Notes under the pieces: generated by a model
The model's database searches: none
Seen by the model: only the letters and a program-made list of their open reading frames with translations
Told to the model about the DNA's origin: nothing
Shown here: in pieces, positions 16,511 through 24,736 of the stretch
How positions within the stretch are numbered: position 1 is the stretch's first letter
How the letters are laid out: the number at the start of each line of letters is the position of its first letter
Source of the DNA: an uncultured Lachnospiraceae bacterium
Lineage (GTDB): Bacteria; Bacillota; Clostridia; Lachnospirales; Lachnospiraceae
Length of the DNA stretch: 29,642 nt
Assembly: GCA_910585345.1 (NCBI GenBank)
Contig: CAJUDS010000024.1
Location: 1 to 29,642, forward strand
Reading direction: 5' to 3'
Made by a program: the position numbers and the translations under genes

Positions 16511-17074
16511 TCATTGACCGAAGTTTCTCCGCACCAGAGCTTCCAGCAACACCCCCAGCGTTTTTCTGTCCCCATACAGACAACTGTAAACCCCTCTGAC
16601 TGTTAACGCATTCTGTTTTGTCTGAAATAAGACATTATAAAAATCCCGGGAGAAACTCTTTATTTCACAACAGCCAAAAGCAAGCGCGCCGTCCTCTTTA
16701 TAGCTCTGCATCAGCATCTTCCAGCCTCTTTTTCGGCATCTTCCCTGAAAATCCCCGATCCACTGCGTAAAATCCGCCGTATCATCCGCATACACCTGCA
16801 CTTTGTTCGACACATGGAAACGATCGTTGTGCAGATACAACTGCGTTTCTTTTTCCTCTGTCTCCGTATAAAAATCCCGGATCTGCAGCAGCTCCACTCT
16901 GTCCTGGAAATACCGCTTTGCCTCAAAAGCCAGTTCCAGCCCTTGATACCGCAGAACAGATTTGGCATCGACCGCCTCCATGATGTCGCGCAGTCTCCAC
17001 CGCTCCTGCCGGATGGGTTCACGGCTGCCGTTTACAATCTTTTCCAGCGCTGCGATTCTTTCATCTGTGTACAT
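16511..17074 (-). CDS. Unknown 187-aa protein, first gene of the VgrG operon
   Basis: I do not recognise this family. The protein is soluble, mixed alpha/beta, with a charged helical N-terminus (IAALEKIVNGSREPIRQERW) and an aromatic, arginine-rich C-terminus. Start 17074 follows AAGGGA. It stands first behind the conserved promoter at 17099-17167 and is followed within 50 bp by the first VgrG, so it is likely tied to spike assembly, for example as a chaperone or baseplate adaptor. Nothing in the sequence proves that. Confidence 0.7.
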   Translation of the reverse strand: MYTDERIAALEKIVNGSREPIRQERWRLRDIMEAVDAKSVLRYQGLELAFEAKRYFQDRVELLQIRDFYTETEEKETQLYLHNDRFHVSNKVQVYADDTADFTQWIGDFQGRCRKRGWKMLMQSYKEDGALAFGCCEIKSFSRDFYNVLFQTKQNALTVRGVYSCLYGDRKTLGVLLEALVRRNFGQ

Positions 17075-17098
17075 TGTTTTCCCTTACGTTTTCTTATC

Positions 17099-17167
17099 AT
17101 GGTAGCATAGGAAAAGCGCATAATTTCCACATTGGAAAAATTAATGCGATTTTTGTCAAAAATAGTA
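17099..17167 (-). promoter_or_regulatory. Promoter and shared upstream element of the VgrG operon
   Basis: On the minus strand an extended -10 (TGC then TACCAT, 17099-17104) has no recognisable -35. A block at 17132-17167 matches the block at 674-709 almost base for base, including the near-palindrome ATTTTTGACAAAAAT, at the same 33-bp offset. The leader to the start at 17074 is short. Conserved bases between block and -10 also match (CTTTT and TGCTA). Likely one activator serves both promoters. Confidence 0.6.
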
Positions 17168-17280
17168 AAACGACAGTCGCCGTGATCGTAAATCCGGCGC
17201 TGCCGTTTCCTTTGTTTTTCATTATTGTCTTTGTAAATTCTCTTCCTCTGTTTTCCCGTTATTCCCCGCGTCAATCCTTT

Positions 17281-18558
17281 TCAGGAAGTCTCTTCCGCAC
17301 AAGCGCTCAAAAAAAGAACCGCGTCTATCTTAAATAACTCCTGCTCCGACCTGACGTCTATTCCGCCATGATATTTCTCCACAACGCCTCTCACATGGTC
17401 CAGGCCTATTCCTTTCTCTTCAAACCCTCTTTTCATTGACATAAATTTCCCGTCTTTGATTTTGATATCATAATACGTATTATAAATACTGATATACAAA
17501 ATACCTTTTTCCGTCTTGATACAAATACTCAGTTTCCTGCTGTCACACTGCGCCAGGGCTTCCAGTGCATTTTCCAGCAGATTGCTCAAAAGGATATTCA
17601 GATCCAGTTCCGGCATAAACCGCTTTTCCGGTACGCTCACCGATACCTCTGTTTTGGTCCCCATACGCTCGGCCCGTTCCAGCATATAGTTCAGGATACA
17701 GTCAATTTCTTCGTTGCCTGATCTGACATACTCCTTCTCCACCTGAATATAATGCAGACTCTGGTCGATATAATCCAACAGCTCTTCGTATTTCCCCTTT
17801 TTCACATAGCCGCTGATCATCAGAAAATGATGCCTGATGTCATGTTGGAAACCGTTCAGTTTCCGCCGGGATTCTTTCAGAATTTCCAGTTGGTTTTCAT
17901 ACATCGATACCTGTCTTGTCAGAACCGTATTTTCCAGCTTCTCTTCATATGCCTTTAAAATCATATCATACAGGTAAAACACAAAGAGATTTATCAGTAC
18001 AATCGCCGCAATGCCCACTAACTGGCGGTCCTTATTCTCAAAGACCCCTCCCACCAGAATATCCGTTATCACAATACTGCACACGGGAATCAACAGCATG
18101 ACGAAACAGTTCAGTGAAGAGATATCCGCCTCCCTTCCCAGCTGCAGATATCTCTGCAGTAAAATTTCCATGGCAAGCAGCAGAAAAATTGACATACAGT
18201 TGCCCAGATGACTGCTGTTCATCTCCGCAAAATAATTGTTCATTACAAGCCACACGATGTCCTCGCAGGCCATGCCAAGCGCAATCCCCAAAAAGGCCAC
18301 CAGCAGCTTTTTCCAAAGTTTCCCCTTATATTTCGCGGTAACAATGGCGCTATAGAAAAGAAGCGTTGACGCCAGATTGACCCAGCCGTTAGCCATGGCA
18401 ATATGCAGCACCCCATTTACAATCCAGTAGGACAATCCTAAAAGCAGATAGATTTTCTTTCCTGTGTCTTTCTGGAAAAACAACCCCGCAAACCGTACCA
18501 GCACATAGATTTTAAAAAGCTCCTGTACAAAATAAAAAACCATCTCCACCAATCCCAT
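17281..18558 (-). CDS. AgrC/ComD-like sensor histidine kinase
   Basis: This 425-aa protein has six or seven membrane helices in residues 1-200 and a coiled segment (about 203-235). The phosphoacceptor box is FQHDIRHHF with His239. The GHKL ATPase follows: N-box LLSNLLENALEAL near 322-335 and G-box KGIGLDHVRGVV near 382-393. This is the layout of peptide-sensing kinases of the AgrC group, which autophosphorylate and pass phosphate to a LytTR regulator. Its start shares one base with the stop of the regulator gene (TGATG), so both are translated together. No AgrB/AgrD-type signal genes lie in this window, so the signal is unknown. Directly downstream is the promoter of the VgrG operon. Confidence 0.9.
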   Translation of the reverse strand: MGLVEMVFYFVQELFKIYVLVRFAGLFFQKDTGKKIYLLLGLSYWIVNGVLHIAMANGWVNLASTLLFYSAIVTAKYKGKLWKKLLVAFLGIALGMACEDIVWLVMNNYFAEMNSSHLGNCMSIFLLLAMEILLQRYLQLGREADISSLNCFVMLLIPVCSIVITDILVGGVFENKDRQLVGIAAIVLINLFVFYLYDMILKAYEEKLENTVLTRQVSMYENQLEILKESRRKLNGFQHDIRHHFLMISGYVKKGKYEELLDYIDQSLHYIQVEKEYVRSGNEEIDCILNYMLERAERMGTKTEVSVSVPEKRFMPELDLNILLSNLLENALEALAQCDSRKLSICIKTEKGILYISIYNTYYDIKIKDGKFMSMKRGFEEKGIGLDHVRGVVEKYHGGIDVRSEQELFKIDAVLFLSACAEETS

Positions 18559-19286
18559 CAGTCTCTCCCCGCAATCTGCAGCTCCATGATCTTGTTTCTC
18601 ACCGTACTCCGGTATGCCTGACTGACGGGTATCACATCTTTCGATGTCAGTATGATCTGGTTAAATCTGTACTCCGATATGTACTGGGTATTGATGATAT
18701 ATGACTTGTGCACACACCAGAATCTGCTTCTGTCCAACTGTTTTTCCACATCCTGCATCCTGCCATAAAATTCCTTTTCGCCGTTTACCGTCACCATCTC
18801 TATCTTTCTGGCATTGCTCCTGAAATAAAGAATTTCCTTCTGTGCAATTCTGTACGTCTGTTTACCGACCTGATATTCAAAAAATACATTTTTATCACCG
18901 TACAGTTTTATGTAGAGATCCATTATGCTTTCGATTTCTTTACTGCCGATCGGTTTGATCAGAAAATGCAGCGGACGCACCGCAAAGAGCTGCATACAAT
19001 AATTTTCTTTCGAAGAGATATACACCACCTGCGTCACATTGTCATCTTTTTCTTCCCGCAGTATGCGGCCTGCCTCCACGCCGTTTATATTCTCCAGTTC
19101 AATATCAAGGAAAATCAGATCAAACCGTTCTCCCTTCTCTAAATACGAAAGAAGCTGTTCCCCACTGTAGAACACTTCGGTCACGATAGCAAGTTCTTTT
19201 CTGCTCCCATAGTCTATCAGCAGGTCCTCTATATCCGAACATGTCACGATCTCATCATCACATATGGCGACTCTGTACGCATGCAC
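18558..19286 (-). CDS. LytTR-family response regulator
   Basis: This 242-aa protein has a receiver domain (acidic pair Asp10-Asp11, phosphoacceptor Asp61 in FDLIFLDIEL, conserved Lys111-Pro112) followed by a LytTR DNA-binding domain (about 130-235; YFRSNARKIEMVTVNGE, FWCVHKSYIINTQYI). I chose GTG 19286, with GGAGGAG upstream, because the receiver then starts at the usual distance; ATG 19337 in the same frame is possible. LytTR regulators activate promoters that lack a good -35, as seen at 641-709 and 17099-17167. It is the first gene of the two-gene signalling unit. Confidence 0.9.
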   Translation of the reverse strand: MHAYRVAICDDEIVTCSDIEDLLIDYGSRKELAIVTEVFYSGEQLLSYLEKGERFDLIFLDIELENINGVEAGRILREEKDDNVTQVVYISSKENYCMQLFAVRPLHFLIKPIGSKEIESIMDLYIKLYGDKNVFFEYQVGKQTYRIAQKEILYFRSNARKIEMVTVNGEKEFYGRMQDVEKQLDRSRFWCVHKSYIINTQYISEYRFNQIILTSKDVIPVSQAYRSTVRNKIMELQIAGRD

Positions 19287-19357
19287 ACCCTCATCTCCTC
19301 CGATTTTATACAAAAAGGCGAAGGACCCTGCGTCCATCGCTCTCTTCTTTCGTTTCT

Positions 19358-19387
19358 ATTTTACCATTTTTTTCCATCATTCGGCAA
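19358..19387 (-). promoter_or_regulatory. Promoter of the two-component genes
   Basis: On the minus strand TTGCCG (19382-19387), an 18-bp spacer and TAAAAT (19358-19363) lie about 70 bp before the preferred start at 19286. The 19388-19700 stretch to its right contains no gene I can support. Confidence 0.5.
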
Positions 19388-19701
19388 TATAAAACTTCTT
19401 TCGAGCTTCTCCCTTTTTTCACAAACAAAATATTGCCGGGATTTTGCACAAACAGAAACTTGTCACAATTTTCCTCAAATAGAGCATTCGCACACCGGGC
19501 AAAAAACCTTTGAAAACCGATTTGATACCGACATTGCCGGAAACTTCAATCAACGGCTCTGACATTTTTCTTTTTCCTGTCACAGAAACTTTTTCAAAAC
19601 ACAGGATGCCGCCTCCTCTCCTGCGGCAGAATCTTTTGCCTGCAGCAAATCCCGGCAAAAGCAGATATTCAAAAAACAAAAAAACGCAAATTGAAAATAT
19701 A

Positions 19702-19730
19702 GTGAAAATGACAGACAATTGATGTATACT
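19702..19730 (+). promoter_or_regulatory. Promoter of the plus-strand membrane protein
   Basis: GTGAAA (19702-19707), a 17-bp spacer and TATACT (19725-19730) lie about 30 bp upstream of the start at 19762. The -35 matches four of six consensus bases. Confidence 0.5.
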
Positions 19731-19761
19731 ATTCTTAAACAGACAAAAGGCGGGACGGAAA

Positions 19762-20445
19762 ATGAACGATCAAAAGAAAACACCTGGATGTATCACCGTT
19801 ATTTTCATATGGATCGCTGCAGCGGCAGCCCTGGGGATGCTTTTCACGGCAATCAATAAGACGGGACAAAGCAAAGGGACGATTGTGTTCTTATCGGCAG
19901 TGATCAGCTCTGTGCTGGTATTTATCATACTGGCGCTGCGGATGGCAGTTCTGACAGGAAAAGTATCCAAAGCAAGAAACAGGCAGAAGAAATGGGACAG
20001 GCAAAATGGAATCGAGCGATTTATGCCGCTTGTCCATGCCGGAGGACTGGCAGCTCCCCAAAACTGCAATGCGTCCGCCGCCATATCGCCTACTTCATTT
20101 ACAGTCAGCTGCGCGGGAAGCGAATTTGTTCTAAGCATAGAAAAAATAAGAAATGTGAGTTATCAGTACGATGTTAATGTAACCCATTATATGGAAAACA
20201 ATCATTTACGAGGCCTAACCTGGTTGTTTTTATACGGGAGAATCGCCTCCGTTATAGGTTCTTCCCCAGAAGCAAAGACAAAGCGCGCTGTCACAGGAAA
20301 AGCAGTTATTTCTTATGAGGACGCGCGGGGAGCGCACAGGACGTTATTGCTCAGAGACGCCGTCGCAAATACAAAGGTTTGCAGCAGATTGGTTGATACG
20401 TTACAGCCGAGAATCAATCAACGGATCAACAGAGTGCAGTTATGA
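19762..20445 (+). CDS. Membrane protein with two TM helices and a PH-like domain
   Basis: This 227-aa protein has two N-terminal membrane helices (about 11-30 and 39-62). A basic cytoplasmic stretch and a beta-rich domain follow (about 90-215; SFTVSCAGSEFVLSIEKIRN, then KAVISYEDARGAHRTLLLRD), resembling small bacterial PH-like or lipid-contact domains. It is the only clearly intact protein gene on the plus strand, read away from the two-component genes, with its own promoter. It does not seem to belong to the CIS locus. Function unknown. Confidence 0.7.
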   Translation: MNDQKKTPGCITVIFIWIAAAAALGMLFTAINKTGQSKGTIVFLSAVISSVLVFIILALRMAVLTGKVSKARNRQKKWDRQNGIERFMPLVHAGGLAAPQNCNASAAISPTSFTVSCAGSEFVLSIEKIRNVSYQYDVNVTHYMENNHLRGLTWLFLYGRIASVIGSSPEAKTKRAVTGKAVISYEDARGAHRTLLLRDAVANTKVCSRLVDTLQPRINQRINRVQL

Positions 20446-20625
20446 CGACTGCCGCCCTGTACCGGATCAGAAAATGTACCGGTATTCTGCGGAGCAGTCA
20501 CGACGGCTGCTTTCATAAGTGCAGCGCTATACGAATAATAGCAATCTAAAATAATACTGCATCCGCCTAACATTAGGTTTGCAATAGTAAAAAATATGAA
20601 CCGGGAAACGATCTCTTGTAGCAGC

Positions 20626-21052
20626 TTACTCCTTTTTCCCTATTCGGTTATGCAAAAAGTCTAAAGTAACATCCGTTGCTATCCCATCTAGGTTATCAAA
20701 TAAATTGTTATGTGAAATGCCCATGAGGCTTAATTCTCTCATAATTGACAGCCATGAACCGCCATTAATATCATAGTAAAACAGTTTCACTCCCGACTCT
20801 TCTTTTGCCAAATATTCTTCCAGCGGCATTTCATTTTTTTAATAGCTGAAATATCCTCTTTGACGTCTTAATCTCTTTGATGCTACAAATTTGGTATTTA
20901 TGACATAAAAATCCTTTTTCATCGCATTGTAGTCAGAGTTATTCAGATAGCAGTCAGAATTTTCCTTGATGCTGAGAATCCAAAAAGGGAGTTGGGAGTC
21001 CATAGTGTTGAGCCAGTGCAACTTGCTGAAGATAATCCAGCTGTTCCTACAG
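20626..21052 (-). pseudogene. Broken FRG-domain gene
   Basis: Three pieces of an FRG-domain protein can be read in order on the minus strand. EQLDYLQQVALAQHYGLPT (about 21052-20996) is the family's signature. DFYVINTKFVASKRLRRQRG follows in another frame. A C-terminal piece then ends SLMGISHNNLFDNLDGIA. A frameshift separates the first two pieces and an in-frame TAA (next to a run of A) the last two; part of the core seems lost. FRG proteins are found in bacterial defence and toxin contexts. The gene is not functional as read. Confidence 0.65.
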
Positions 21053-21256
21053 CTCCTTCCCTATGAAGCAGGAAGCCTCCGCAATGAATCTTTTCAGAAT
21101 ACAGTTGAAATACTTAATTTCAAACTTTTCTCCATTATTTTTGCAAAAACGCGAAAAGGTGGAAGCAAGGCTCCACTTGCATGAATGCTGACCCCGGTAT
21201 GAATAAAATTCTTTTTTATTAACATTTTCTGAAATTTTCGTTTATATTGGTCATAA

Positions 21257-21623
21257 CTAATCATTTTTACTTTCCTTTTTTAAGTCCTGGGTTGCAATCA
21301 TTGGCGCAAGACCATATCCTCTGCCATTTTGAAATAAATATATCAATATGCCTCCCTGCGCCTGAATAGCTTCCAGCGCAAACCCCATCTGTTCTAAACA
21401 ATCGCATTCCACACTATAAAACGCTTCCGCAAAAAAGCATTGTGAATGAATCCTGCATAAAACATCTTTCCCCATCCAGACTCTTTCCTTTTACCAACGC
21501 AACAGCATCTTCTCTTCCATCGGAAAAGTAATATATTTTGAATTTTCCAAATTTGGTTTCCAAATTTTCAGAAGAAATCTCATGGATTAGAGGTTCCATA
21601 ACATTATTCATTAACATCTCCAT
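21257..21623 (-). pseudogene. Frameshifted GTP cyclohydrolase II-like gene
   Basis: The N-terminal piece (21623 downward; LETKFGKFKIYYFSDGREDA, VALVKG) and the next piece in a neighbouring frame (from about 21475; LCRIHSQCFFAEAFYSVECD, then GGILIYLFQNGRGYGL) together match the first two thirds of GTP cyclohydrolase II. That family's zinc ligands appear as C-x10-C-x-C (here HSQC, then ECDC). A one-base shift near a GGGG run at about 21465 separates them, and the C-terminal third is missing or unreadable. GTP cyclohydrolase II opens GTP to make riboflavin and related pterin-like products. The short form suggests a specialised paralogue. Not functional as read. Confidence 0.65.
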
Positions 21624-21755
21624 TTCTGTTCTTTACACATAAACGACTTCGCAACAAGCCTGTTACGGCTTATGTCTAAACTACAACTTTCTAAATTATG
21701 AGCATACTCTGCCCTACTTCAATATACACTCTCAAATTTATATAGCTCCTCTTTA

Positions 21756-22546
21756 TTAAACTTTACGGGCATCACCGCCGCCTTTTCTCCCGGATAGTAC
21801 AATTGCATCCGTACTGTCTGACCTGTCCGTTAATTTAAAGCTGTCAATAAGTCCTCTGTATCTCTTAATATGCCGTGGCAGAATCCAATTGGCATCTAAA
21901 AACAGCCATGGCTCATAGGCAAGAACGTTTTTACACCTTGCATTACTAAATTGAAACTTTTCATCATAATCCTCGGCATCTTTCATACTTATAGTTAAGG
22001 AATGAAGCTGATGTGCAATTTGATACGGGCATCCGCACAAACAGCCTTCATTTATGATTATGGATAACTGAATGGACAAATCGAGCGCCGCTCGGATTTC
22101 TTTTATTTTTCCTATATCTCTCAGCAGATCTTTTTGTATTTCTACTTCAGCAAGCTGTCCGCTTGGAAAATAATTTTTCACCAGGTTGTTTAATATTTTT
22201 ATGGTTTTCACACTTTTTATCTGAAAATTTACGGATGCCTTTATTTTTAAATACCTAATCCGGTTCCAATTGATTGTTTCCAGCATATATGGATTCGCAA
22301 TGCAGACATAATCGGTCAATCTCTTCTCATCTATCCATTCTAAATATCTCTGTATCTTTGGTATTTTACTTGTTAAATCCACATTATTATAAGGTATTCC
22401 CTGAAGTATATCATTAAACAATACACAAGTTTTGAAATTATATTTTTTACATTTCTGAAGAAATTCATAAATGTCTTTTTCAAATAAAGCAGAATCAAAA
22501 ACGCCGCTATTTACATATCATTGTTATACGGAATACTAATATTCAT
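21756..22546 (-). pseudogene. Frameshifted TIM-barrel/U32-peptidase-like gene
   Basis: A start at 22546 with a GGGG-type site gives MNISIPYNNDM and then a stop. Shifting one base near 22515 restores a long frame (SGVFDSALFEKDIYEF, then VLFNDILQGIPYNNVDL) that runs to 21756. The protein has a repeated beta-alpha pattern and a cysteine cluster (NEGCLCGCPYQIAH) followed by a later cysteine (SNARCKN), like U32-peptidase or UbiU/UbiV-type proteins, which often bind an iron-sulfur cluster. If repaired it would have about 260 residues. It lies next to the broken GTP cyclohydrolase II-like gene, so both may be from one lost biosynthetic pathway. The family call is tentative. Confidence 0.5.
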
Positions 22547-22699
22547 ATTTATTTCCCCTGCAATATATCACACAACTACTCTTCTGCATCTTTCAACATT
22601 ATTCCTCATCCCGTATTATATAGTAGTAGTGTTTATAGATTTTCTACAGGATCTTGATACTATATCTTCATAACCATTCTTTACCCTTTCTATGGGTAT

Positions 22700-22975
22700 T
22701 AAATCTATACTATAAAAAATAGACACAATTCTATACCGTCTGTTGCAATAAGCGATACATAAAAAAGGAGGACTCTTATGCCCATTAACAATCCCACAAG
22801 ATACGATAAACATTTTAAGAAGTCCTTCGTCTTTCTCCATCAAAACGGCGAACCCAGTCCCAGCTCTGCAGGGAATACGGCTTTTCCCAGTTCGCACCCG
22901 GTAAATGGGGAAAACAATACTCCGCCGCTGAAATGGATAACGGCGATGTCCTCACTGCAAAGCAGGCGGATGCGA
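22700..22975 (+). mobile_element. IS3-family insertion sequence remnant (left end plus broken orfA)
   Basis: The stretch at about 22703-22750 matches the sequence at 29594-29642 (ATCTATACTATAAAA, TAGACACAATTCT, CTGTT then CAATAA) and looks like the end and leader of an IS3-type element. AAAAAGGAGG precedes ATG 22778, which opens an OrfA-like N-terminus (YDKHFKKSFVFLHQNGE). A frameshift follows, after which QLCREYGFSQ, KWGKQYSAAEMDNGDVLTAK can be read. The right half of the element, including the transposase catalytic domain, is absent. The element is dead. Confidence 0.7.
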
Positions 22976-22993
22976 TGTCGACCATTTTTGCAC

Positions 22994-23764
22994 TCATTTC
23001 CGTGAAACCAGTATATCCGGCATCCGGCTTTCCGGAAACAAACTCCAGTTAACTGTTAAATTTTTGCCAGCATCATTTTGACAAGTATTGCAGTAGAGAA
23101 AACTTCCTTTTCCGTCTTTGCGGCTGCGCGCATACAGTTTCTTTCCGCATTCTTTACACTTCACCGGATTCGGATAATCCCGTCTATTGTACAGGTTCGT
23201 GCTTTCCAACGCTTCCTGAATCTCCTGGAATACATTGTATGCTTCTTTCTCATTTGTTTTGATTCTGATCAAAGGTATCTTATTTTTCGCAAATAATCTG
23301 TTCTTGAAATCATCAGCATCCTTTTGCGTTTTATCTGTATCATGATATTTCCCATCAAGTTCAACAGCCGCTGCGCAGGCGCCGCTCCTCTTGTTTACAA
23401 ACAAAAAATCTACATGAAACGGAGCAAGAAATCTAAGATAATACTTGTCCGAATCATCTTTCATCTGAAAAATCTCGCGCAGGGAGACATGCGGGAAACA
23501 ATAATACGCATCCGATAACTCTTCCATTATCCAATCATATATGACTGCTTCGCTATGTATATCCACATCTTTTTCTTTCCTCCCATCCCAAAAACACTCT
23601 CTTGCATCATAGTCCTCCGGTTCAATCCATGGATGTGAATACTTGGAAGATTTTTCAGCCGCTATCTCTTCTTTTGTTTCCGGCGTTGGTTCCAGATCAG
23701 CTTTTTGACCAAATTCTACTGCCGGATCTTTTGAAAAAAATAATTTTAAAAGCGATAACATCAT
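22994..23764 (-). CDS. DUF2726 protein with C-terminal zinc-ribbon-like motif
   Basis: This 256-aa protein has a DUF2726/restriction-endonuclease-like core (about 70-190). Its conserved acids are Asp119 in HVDFLF and Glu135 in VELDGKYH, followed by DDFKNRLFAKNKIPLIRI. C-terminal CKECGKKLYARS and CNTCQN form a CxxC/CxxC zinc-ribbon-like pair (Cys203/206 and Cys225/228). It is probably a nucleic-acid-binding protein, perhaps a nuclease. Start 23764 is chosen for GGAGGG 6 nt upstream. The 3' end touches the IS3 remnant on the other strand. Its substrate and job are unknown. Confidence 0.75.
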   Translation of the reverse strand: MMLSLLKLFFSKDPAVEFGQKADLEPTPETKEEIAAEKSSKYSHPWIEPEDYDARECFWDGRKEKDVDIHSEAVIYDWIMEELSDAYYCFPHVSLREIFQMKDDSDKYYLRFLAPFHVDFLFVNKRSGACAAAVELDGKYHDTDKTQKDADDFKNRLFAKNKIPLIRIKTNEKEAYNVFQEIQEALESTNLYNRRDYPNPVKCKECGKKLYARSRKDGKGSFLYCNTCQNDAGKNLTVNWSLFPESRMPDILVSRK

Positions 23765-23900
23765 TGATATCCCTCCAGAATATAATCTATATTTTACCAT
23801 ATTTACCAAATTTTTCTACCTATTCCGATCTTCAAAAACATAGAGCTAAACCCGCCTCACGTCTCAGTCCCCATCTTCTCTCACCATACTGCTTCCTGCT

Positions 23901-23929
23901 AAAAGAGCCACTTGCAAAACAAGCGGCTC
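23901..23929 (-). terminator. Minus-strand hairpin terminator without an obvious gene
   Basis: On the minus strand GAGCC-G-CTTG, loop TTTTG and CAAG-T-GGCTC are followed by TTTTAG. It faces the DUF2726 gene from upstream. The message it ends is unclear; only a 38-codon frame starting near 23948 precedes it, and I do not trust that frame. Confidence 0.5.
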
Positions 23930-24065
23930 CAATGTATAATTTACTCATAGAACGTTATCGGAATTGAATTCCCGATCTGCCCTCAGTTTATGATTTCTTT
24001 TTACAATGTTTATGGTTGGAAAAAAATTAGAAATTGGATGAATACTCGAATATGTTTCAGGCATA

Positions 24066-24151
24066 TGCTATACTATGCACAGGCAAAAGAAGTTAGCACA
24101 TAAATGTGCACTAACACGAAACCCCAGCAGGTCGCTCTGCTGGGGTTTTTT
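24066..24151 (+). ncRNA. Candidate small RNA of about 70 nt with its own promoter and terminator
   Basis: An extended -10 (TGC-TATACT, 24066-24074) would start a transcript near 24081. It contains a hairpin (GTTAG/CTAAC outer stem with CACAT/ATGTG inner stem, 24092-24115) and then a perfect 9-bp terminator stem. No coding frame with a ribosome site is present. The -35 is poor. It could be an antisense RNA to the convergent transcript from 24204-24231. Confidence 0.5.
24122..24151 (+). terminator. Strong intrinsic terminator
   Basis: CCCCAGCAG (24122-24130) pairs perfectly with CTGCTGGGG (24137-24145) across a 6-nt loop, followed by six T. This is the clearest terminator in the window on the plus strand. 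Confidence 0.9.
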
Positions 24152-24203
24152 CTCCTTTTTCGATAGAGTCATCGAGGCTGGTTGTTGTCATTCCAACGTT
24201 TGA

Positions 24204-24231
24204 ATTATATCACAATATTTGTAATTCCCAA
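24204..24231 (-). promoter_or_regulatory. Minus-strand promoter facing the small RNA
   Basis: On the minus strand TTGGGA (24226-24231), a 16-bp spacer and a perfect TATAAT (24204-24209) would start a transcript near 24197 and run into the small RNA locus. The only frame in it is 26 codons (24191-24111) with no ribosome site, so a non-coding transcript is more likely. Confidence 0.5.
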
Positions 24232-24237
24232 CTTTCT

Positions 24238-24375
24238 ACGCCGGAAACGGCGTTATATGTCCAGTACAGACCGCCTGTGCGGTCTTGGACACGAAGTACC
24301 CAAAACGCAGCGGTTTTGGAATAGCAAGCACTGGGAAATGGAAATGCCAGGTGCCTCATAGCAGCGTGCTGGCAT
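24238..24375. other. Cluster of four strong hairpins, possible structured RNA or repeat element
   Basis: Within about 140 bases four stems are visible: 24238-24253 (6 bp, closing a GAAA loop on the plus strand); 24269-24284 (6 bp) nested in 24259-24290 (5 bp more); 24300-24319 (7 bp); and 24344-24375 (7 bp, 18-nt loop). The GC content is higher than the flanks. A T-rich tract follows on the plus strand near 24397-24411. The rest of 23930-24736 contains no gene I can support. Confidence 0.5.
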
Positions 24376-24569
24376 ATGTAAAACTTATCGTTTCCTATTT
24401 TCTTTTTTTTCATAAAGTTCCTTCCGCTGCGATCTGCGCATATTATTTTTGTAATCCGTTTTTTAGCAGCAAAACTTTTTTCGTCAAATGATTTTATTTC
24501 CGATACCTCACTGTATCTTTGCGTTTATATTTTCCAAATATCAGCTTATTTTACAGGCTGTCTCCCGCA

Positions 24570-24637
24570 CAGGCCAGTAAGAAACTTCTAATATCCTCCG
24601 CCAAGGAGGGGAAACAGAAGATTTGGGCAGGCCGGGG
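24570..24637 (-). repeat. 68-bp cassette-end repeat, copy 1
   Basis: This stretch is a near copy of 27374-27441: both contain GTAAGAAACTTCTAATATCC (one base different near the start) and GATTTGGGCAGGCCGGGG. It lies about 100 bp beyond the first immunity gene. In this copy a CCTCC/GGAGG stem sits in the centre. With the conserved Rhs core it brackets the variable toxin/immunity part. Confidence 0.8.
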
Positions 24638-24736
24638 TGAAGCAAAATAGCATAAACCCATTTCCAATTCACATGTCTTAACGGAAAATATATTGTTCCT
24701 TCTACTATTCCAGTAATTTAAATTCCTAGCAAATGC

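Noticed and set aside
23834..23950. 38-aa minus-strand frame over the 23901-23929 hairpin
   Set aside because: The hairpin arms form much of the frame and the start lacks a clear ribosome site.
24111..24191. 26-aa frame on the minus strand through the terminator stem
   Set aside because: No ribosome site, it would start only a few bases after the transcript start, and its second half is the terminator hairpin translated.
24210..24413. 67-aa frame across the hairpin cluster
   Set aside because: Composition follows the hairpin arms and there is no domain or good start signal. Judged a chance frame.
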